Assembly: GCA_022770345.1 (NCBI GenBank)
Contig: JALEII010000061.1
Coordinates: 1 to 44,349, forward strand
Source of the DNA: Clostridiales bacterium
GTDB taxonomy: Bacteria; Bacillota; Clostridia; Oscillospirales; Oscillospiraceae
Direction: 5' to 3'
DNA: 44,349 nucleotides
This document shows positions 40,421 to 44,349 of the stretch, in pieces. Position numbers and translations under genes: made by a program. The stretch's first letter is position 1. Every line of letters begins with the position of its first letter. The notes beneath the pieces are model-generated. The model saw only the letters and a program-made list of their open reading frames with translations, had not been told where the DNA came from and ran no database searches.

Positions 40421-40663
40421 TCAGTTCTTTTGAAGCATTTCGACGCAGCGGCTACATAGATTCTTTCCGAAGAACTGCCGCAGGTTCTCTCTGGCACCAC
40501 AGAAAATACAGCAATTTTCCATCTTCTCCAGAACAATCCTGCGGTTCTCCACAAGGATCTCCAATTCCGTTCCCACCTGGATCCCCATAGCCCGCCGCAC
40601 CTCCACCGGCAGCACGATCCTCCCAAGATCGTCCACCTTGCGAATGATGCCAGTCGTTTGCAT
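40421..40663 (-). CDS. AbrB/SpoVT-type regulator with C-terminal cysteine finger
   Basis: The 80-residue protein has an AbrB swapped-hairpin DNA-binding domain in residues 1-47 (GIIRKVDDLGRIVLPVEVRR and GTELEILVENRRIVLEK). It is followed by a compact Cys cluster, CCIFCGARENLRQFFGKNLCSRC, with a C-x2-C-x(about 14)-C-x2-C pattern that should bind zinc. AbrB-like proteins are transition-state regulators in Firmicutes. It has a consensus promoter and an AGGGAGG site. It is divergent from the spore maturation genes spmA/spmB, which it may or may not control. Confidence 0.87.
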   Translation of the reverse strand: MQTTGIIRKVDDLGRIVLPVEVRRAMGIQVGTELEILVENRRIVLEKMENCCIFCGARENLRQFFGKNLCSRCVEMLQKN

Positions 40664-40694
40664 AGTTTCGGCCTCCCTTGCCTATCCTGAATTG

Positions 40695-40723
40695 ATTATA
40701 ACGTCCCGAAACGCAAATGTCAA
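40695..40723 (-). promoter_or_regulatory. Consensus sigma-A promoter of the AbrB-type gene
   Basis: Minus strand: TTGACA (40723-40718), 17-nt spacer, TATAAT (40700-40695), all 12 bases matching consensus. This predicts strong unregulated transcription unless a repressor intervenes. Confidence 0.88.
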
Positions 40724-40822
40724 AACTTTTTTCATTCAATCGGACATTATTTAATATTTGTGCATTTTCACAATTATTTTGTTAATATACTCTGCATAGT
40801 CTTTACTCCGGGAGGCGATGGT

Positions 40823-41407
40823 ATGGCAATGAGTATTCTATGGGGGCTGCTGATTTTATGTTCCGTTGTTTTTTCCCTGTGGAACGGCACCGGTCCGGCC
40901 CTCAGCACCGCCGTGGCCCAGGGGGCCCAAAGCGGTCTGACCCTGGCCATTTCCATCGGTGGATCCCTGTGCCTATGGAGCGGAGTGGGGCGGCTTATGA
41001 AAGCCGTGGGAGCGACAAACGCCCTTTCCCGGCTGCTGCGCCCCCTGTTGGGGAGAATTTTCCCGGAGTCCCACCGGGATGCTTCCCTTGCCGGTGCCCT
41101 CAGCGGCAACATCTGCGCCAATCTCCTGGGACTGGGCAACGCTGCCACCCCCATGGGCATTGCGGCGGCTAAGCGGCTTATAGACCCGGCCCGGCCAAAC
41201 GTCGCCGGGGATAGCCTGTGCCGTCTCATCGTACTGAACACCGCCTCCATCCAGCTGATCCCCGCCAATGTGGCCGCCGTCCGGGCTTCCCTAGGCTGCC
41301 AACGGCCCTTCGATATTCTCTATGCAGTCTGGGCCACCAGCTTCACCTCCGCCGGAGCGGGGCTGCTGATGGCCTGGATCCTGGGGAAGGTGTGGAAAGA
41401 TGCTTGA
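40823..41407 (+). CDS. spmA: Spore maturation protein A (nucleoside-recognition domain)
   Basis: The ATG at 40823 is 8 nt from GGGAGG. The 194-residue membrane protein carries the nucleoside-recognition (gate) domain: LCLWSGVGRLMKAVGATNALSRLLRPLLGRIFPE and ALSGNICANLLGLGNAATPMGIAA. In Bacillus, spmA and spmB are needed for spore core dehydration. The stop overlaps the spmB start by 8 nt, the normal paired arrangement. This places the organism among spore formers or their recent descendants. Confidence 0.92.
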   Translation: MAMSILWGLLILCSVVFSLWNGTGPALSTAVAQGAQSGLTLAISIGGSLCLWSGVGRLMKAVGATNALSRLLRPLLGRIFPESHRDASLAGALSGNICANLLGLGNAATPMGIAAAKRLIDPARPNVAGDSLCRLIVLNTASIQLIPANVAAVRASLGCQRPFDILYAVWATSFTSAGAGLLMAWILGKVWKDA

Positions 41408-41915
41408 TTATCTGGTGCCGATGCTCCTGCTTCTGCTCTGCGCCGTTGCCCTCAGAAAGCAGGAAAACGCATATGAATTGCTCTTGGAAGGCGGAAAAGA
41501 GGGACTAAAACTGTTATTTTCCCTGATTCCCACGCTGGTCATGCTGCTGACCGCCGTGTCCATGCTCCGGGCCTCCGGGGCCATGACTACCCTGGGGGGC
41601 CTTGCCGAGCCGGTGTTTTCGTTTCTGGGCATCCCGCCGGAAACCGCCATGCTGGTACTCATCCGCCCCATCAGCGGCAGCGCCGCATTGGCCGTGGGGG
41701 CTGATTTAATGGCCGCATACGGCCCGGATTCTCGAATTGGCCGTACCGCGGCCATCATGCTTGGCTCCACGGAAACGACCTTTTACACCATCAGCATTTA
41801 TTTTGGGGCCGCCGGGGTACGCAAAACCCGCTACACCATTCCGGCGGCGTTGACCGCCGATTTGGTGGGCTTCTGCATGGCCAGCCTTACCGCCCGGCTC
41901 TTTTTTGCTGGATAA
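41400..41915 (+). CDS. spmB: Spore maturation protein B
   Basis: The 171-residue membrane protein begins MLDYLVPMLLLLLCAVALRKQ and has KEGLKLLFSLIPTLVMLLTAVSMLRASG, IRPISGSAALAVGADLMAAYGPDS and MLGSTETTFYTISIYFGAAGVRKTRY, all SpmB hallmarks. It acts with SpmA in the spore membrane. Its last 29 nt overlap the end of the convergent sortase gene, and I see no terminator hairpin between them. Confidence 0.94.
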   Translation: MLDYLVPMLLLLLCAVALRKQENAYELLLEGGKEGLKLLFSLIPTLVMLLTAVSMLRASGAMTTLGGLAEPVFSFLGIPPETAMLVLIRPISGSAALAVGADLMAAYGPDSRIGRTAAIMLGSTETTFYTISIYFGAAGVRKTRYTIPAALTADLVGFCMASLTARLFFAG

Positions 41916-42645
41916 GACCCATGATTATGAGAATAATCGCCCCTGCGCCCATGCCCAGAAGCAGGGCCAGCGTGTTGGACCTCCCCAAAGTGGGTAGTGG
42001 CTCCTCCGGCGTTGGCGTTTCCACGGTCTCCACCCGGATGCCCTCTACCAGAAGTCGGTGGGTGTTCACCCCGTAGGGCGTGCAGGTCAGCAGTGTCACC
42101 CGGTCCTCTCCGGGAACGGCTTTCAAGACCTCCGTCTGGTCCGGGGTCACTGTTTTGATTTCCTCCACTTCATACGTCAGCGTCCGGCCCAAAACCCGCA
42201 GGGTAAACCGGTTCCCCGGCTCCAATTCGTCCAGCCGGGTGAATAATTCCGCTCCGGGCAAGCCCCGATGGCCGGTGATAACGCATTTCCGGTCCATGCC
42301 GCCCAAGGGCAGGTCCGTTTCCGGCAAATGGCCGGTCCCCCGGCGCAACGTCGCATCGGAAACGCCATGATACACCGGAATGGTCAACCGGATTTTTGGA
42401 ATTTCCAGGGTGGCCATGACTCCGCTGCCCTCCGGGTCCAAAAGTTCCTCGTAAGCCGTCGGATCGTCCCGTTTTGCTTCCGCCTCCGCCCAGAGGGCAT
42501 CCAGACGCTGTCCGGTCATTTCCTCCACCCCGGAGGCGTAGGCCCGTGCGGCCTGCATCTGATTTTTCCTTGCAAAATACTGGGCCAGAACGGGATAGGT
42601 CAGCAGGGCCAGCCCCATCAGGATCAGGGCAATCGCCCGTTTCAT
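41887..42645 (-). CDS. Class C (pilus) sortase
   Basis: The 252-residue protein has an N-terminal membrane helix (3-22) and a C-terminal one (about 224-245), the two-anchor layout of pilus-polymerising sortases. The catalytic residues are His126 (VITGHRGLPGAELFTRLDEL), Cys188 (TLLTCTPYGVNTHRLLVEG) and Arg197. TLEIPKIRLTIPVYHGVSDATL opens the beta-barrel. Class C enzymes often have a lid with a DP-aromatic motif; here LLDPEGSG occupies that region without the aromatic residue. It overlaps the pilin gene by 4 nt and presumably polymerises it. Confidence 0.92.
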   Translation of the reverse strand: MKRAIALILMGLALLTYPVLAQYFARKNQMQAARAYASGVEEMTGQRLDALWAEAEAKRDDPTAYEELLDPEGSGVMATLEIPKIRLTIPVYHGVSDATLRRGTGHLPETDLPLGGMDRKCVITGHRGLPGAELFTRLDELEPGNRFTLRVLGRTLTYEVEEIKTVTPDQTEVLKAVPGEDRVTLLTCTPYGVNTHRLLVEGIRVETVETPTPEEPLPTLGRSNTLALLLGMGAGAIILIIMGLIQQKRAGR

Positions 42646-44120
42646 TTCTTTTTCCGCAGAAGCCGGAGGCCCGTGCCAGTCAGTACCACGCCGGCCGCCG
42701 CAAACAGGGCCACGCCCATGCCGCCGGTGGCGGGAAGCATTCCGCTGGAGGGCTTATTGGTCAGGTGCAGGGCGTAATAGCTGGCGTTTCCGCCATCCAG
42801 AACGCCGTCTGCGTTGCGATCGGTCAAGGTCACCTCCGCCGTGGCGGTCTGCTGGGGATAGCCTGCCGGAACATTCGTCTGGGTCACGCCGTACGCGCCC
42901 AGGTCCAGACCCGTCAGGCGGATTTTGCCGTTTACGTCCGTGGTCAGTACCGCTGCCGTCTCGCCGGACAAGGCCGGGCGGTACACATTTCCGTCCTTCA
43001 CAAAGGGCAGGTCCGCCGTGCCCCGGCTCAGCTTGAAAGTGCCGTCGGAAAGGGCCGTACCGCTTGGGTCCGTAAGGCTCAGTTCCATGCCGTAGGTATG
43101 GCTGGTCACGGAGGCTGTGGTTTCGCTCCATGTATTTTCATAGCCGTTGGCGTGGTAATCCAGGTAGGCGGTCGCCGTCATGGCAGCGCCGTCACGGATG
43201 GTCGTTCCCGCCGTGGCGGAGAAGGTCACTTGAATGGTGTCTTTTCCGAGGTAACCGGTGTGATCGGAGCAGGTCACGGCGAAGGACAGTCCTTGGTTGC
43301 TGCCCACCGGACGCGTGGGCGTGTAGGTTTCCACGGTGTGGCCGGAAAGGGCCGATTCGGTGCCTTGCAGCAGGCCCGTCACCTGGACGGAACCGGCGTT
43401 CAGGGCCATTTGCTCCGGCAATTTCACGCTGATGCACAGGCCGGTCTGGGTGGCATCATCGGGGTAGCGGGGTGCTTTCAGTGTCAGGGTGTAGTTGACC
43501 AGCTCGCCCACGGTGACGGAGGTCCCATCGGTCGTCAATGTCAAGTCACTGCTGGCCTCTTGCTTGGCGCTGGCAGTGCTGCCCACGGCCACCCAGGTGC
43601 CGTTTTCATATTTGGGAAATGCCGAGCCGGTCATGAGGAGGTAATCGGAACCGCCCTCCACACGAATGAGATAGTAGCCCATAGACGGTCTGACAGTCGC
43701 CGTACCGTTGTCGTCAGCAGTCGCTTCCTCATCCGGTTTATTCGGATCCACAAATAGCGTCTGGTTCTCATTCCAAAGATTATTCAGGAAAGCCGCACGT
43801 TCCCCGCCATTAAGATGGAAAAACGCTTCCGGGACAGCATTGGTCCCCGGCGTGGTGTACTGCCCGTAATTGGCAGCGATATAGTCCGCTACCTTGCTGT
43901 TCCAGGTGTACATCGGGTCCACCGGCACGCCTGCGTTGATGTGGACATCGACGATTTTGTACACCTTCACTGTCGAACCTGGCTCCAGCCCTGTAACGAC
44001 AATTGGTGCCCGTGTCCTTTCGTTGATTGCCGCCGCCCGCACCGGGGCGGCCAGGCTGCCCAGAATCAGCAGGAGGGCGATCATCATGGCGCACCATCGC
44101 GTAACATTGGTTTTTCTCAT
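42642..44120 (-). CDS. LPXTG-anchored fimbrial (pilin) subunit with isopeptide-type domains
   Basis: The start MRKTNVTRWCAMMIALLLIL at 44120 follows AAAGGGAG. The 492-residue protein has a signal peptide ending near APVRAAA, an N-terminal pilin domain (GLEPGSTVKVYKIVDV), a middle domain (SVTVGELVNYTLTLKAP), and a C-terminal Cna-B domain with FKLSRG (Lys363), a late Asn455 and the segment YGVTQTNVPAGY. In Cna-B domains the E-box has Glu at the position that is Gln414 here, so this internal isopeptide bond may not form. The end is LPATG (462-466), a hydrophobic helix and KKK, the sortase sorting signal. It forms an operon with the class C sortase; adhesion is its likely role. Confidence 0.87.
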   Translation of the reverse strand: MRKTNVTRWCAMMIALLLILGSLAAPVRAAAINERTRAPIVVTGLEPGSTVKVYKIVDVHINAGVPVDPMYTWNSKVADYIAANYGQYTTPGTNAVPEAFFHLNGGERAAFLNNLWNENQTLFVDPNKPDEEATADDNGTATVRPSMGYYLIRVEGGSDYLLMTGSAFPKYENGTWVAVGSTASAKQEASSDLTLTTDGTSVTVGELVNYTLTLKAPRYPDDATQTGLCISVKLPEQMALNAGSVQVTGLLQGTESALSGHTVETYTPTRPVGSNQGLSFAVTCSDHTGYLGKDTIQVTFSATAGTTIRDGAAMTATAYLDYHANGYENTWSETTASVTSHTYGMELSLTDPSGTALSDGTFKLSRGTADLPFVKDGNVYRPALSGETAAVLTTDVNGKIRLTGLDLGAYGVTQTNVPAGYPQQTATAEVTLTDRNADGVLDGGNASYYALHLTNKPSSGMLPATGGMGVALFAAAGVVLTGTGLRLLRKKK

Positions 44121-44123
44121 AAA

Positions 44124-44156
44124 AGATTCTCCCTTTGAATTTCTCAGATTCTCCCT
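44124..44156 (-). repeat. Direct repeat in the pilin leader, each copy with an SD sequence
   Basis: AGGGAGAATCT occurs twice, 22 nt apart, on the minus strand (44134-44124 and 44156-44146). Only the proximal copy has an ATG at the right distance. Confidence 0.6.
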
Positions 44157-44164
44157 AAGAAAAT

Positions 44165-44193
44165 ACCATATCATTCCCAGAAATCCTTGTCAA
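44165..44193 (-). promoter_or_regulatory. Promoter of the pilin-sortase operon
   Basis: Minus strand: perfect TTGACA (44193-44188), 17-nt spacer, TATGGT (44170-44165). Confidence 0.7.
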
Positions 44194-44237
44194 TACGCCT
44201 TTTCGACACAATTCGCCAAAAATGTCCTTCAGAGAAA

Positions 44238-44344
44238 GCTTCGTTCAATATGACATATCGTTTGTGCAACCTGACGAAGCCGATTTTCCGTAAAATCGGC
44301 CCGTCCCAGAAAACAGATCCCCGGAGCGTTTCACTGCTCCGGGG
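44238..44344. other. Non-coding right end with three hairpins
   Basis: No gene is visible from 44194 to the window end. Three inverted repeats occur: GCTTCGT/ACGAAGC (44238-44244 with 44274-44280), GCCGATTTT/AAAATCGGC (44279-44300), and CCCCGGAGC/GCTCCGGGG (44319-44344). The last resembles a terminator for a gene beyond the window. Confidence 0.5.
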
Positions 44345-44349
44345 AATAC

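Noticed and set aside
1..44349. tRNA or rRNA genes, CRISPR arrays, transposases, prophage genes
   Set aside because: I looked through all gaps for clover-leaf arms, spaced direct repeats and transposase motifs and saw none.

Overview
The window (about 44 kb, GC-rich) looks like a core chromosomal segment of an anaerobic, spore-forming, Gram-positive bacterium of class Clostridia. An Oscillospiraceae-like gut Firmicute is my best guess, from gene content and codon style only. Support comes from a division and cell-wall (dcw) cluster with a PASTA-type PBP, a MurE carrying the DNPR motif typical of meso-diaminopimelate enzymes, spmA/spmB, a SpoVB-like flippase, a rubrerythrin domain, a 2[4Fe-4S] ferredoxin and strong SD sequences throughout. 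I see no rRNA, tRNA, CRISPR array, prophage or insertion sequence.

Layout. 1-966: a low-molecular-weight phosphatase, cut by the window edge, overlapping a DUF2284 metal-binding protein. 1003-4658 (minus): a DEDDh exonuclease, an unusual GT28 lipid glycosyltransferase fused to a complete rubrerythrin, and nagB. 4874-6343: an ECF-type S component and lexA. 6473-11184 (minus): a tightly overlapping operon of two M16 peptidases, lgt and a PlsC-like acyltransferase. 11341-13319: prmA and a DUF4015-type secreted protein. 13364-15200 (minus): an L,D-transpeptidase, then a broken gene in which a response-regulator start runs into the end of an ABC transporter. 15367-16876: divergent DUF1836 and degV genes sharing a very symmetric operator/promoter region. 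16932-19867: a double-OB protein, nth and a flippase. 19909-23199 (minus): pepD, a highly structured 145-nt intergenic element, hslO and a methyltransferase.

23254-35940 (minus) is the dcw cluster: mraZ, rsmH, ftsL, PASTA-PBP, murE, murF, mraY, ftsW, murG, ftsQ, then ftsZ with its own promoter. These genes make and flip lipid II and build the septum. murD, murC, murB and ftsA are not in the cluster. 36091-38403 is a ClpC-like AAA+ ATPase, divergent from a ferredoxin that is followed by a TrmN6-type methyltransferase and rsmI. 40421-41915: an AbrB regulator with a cysteine finger, divergent from spmA/spmB. 41887-44120 (minus): a pilin and its class C sortase.

The most unusual items are the glycosyltransferase-rubrerythrin fusion, the 31-nt palindrome that contains both -35 boxes of the DUF1836/degV divergent promoters (with a second copy about 74 nt away), the response-regulator/ABC chimera, and the multi-hairpin element between hslO and pepD. 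Functions rest on motif recognition by eye; no database search was possible.
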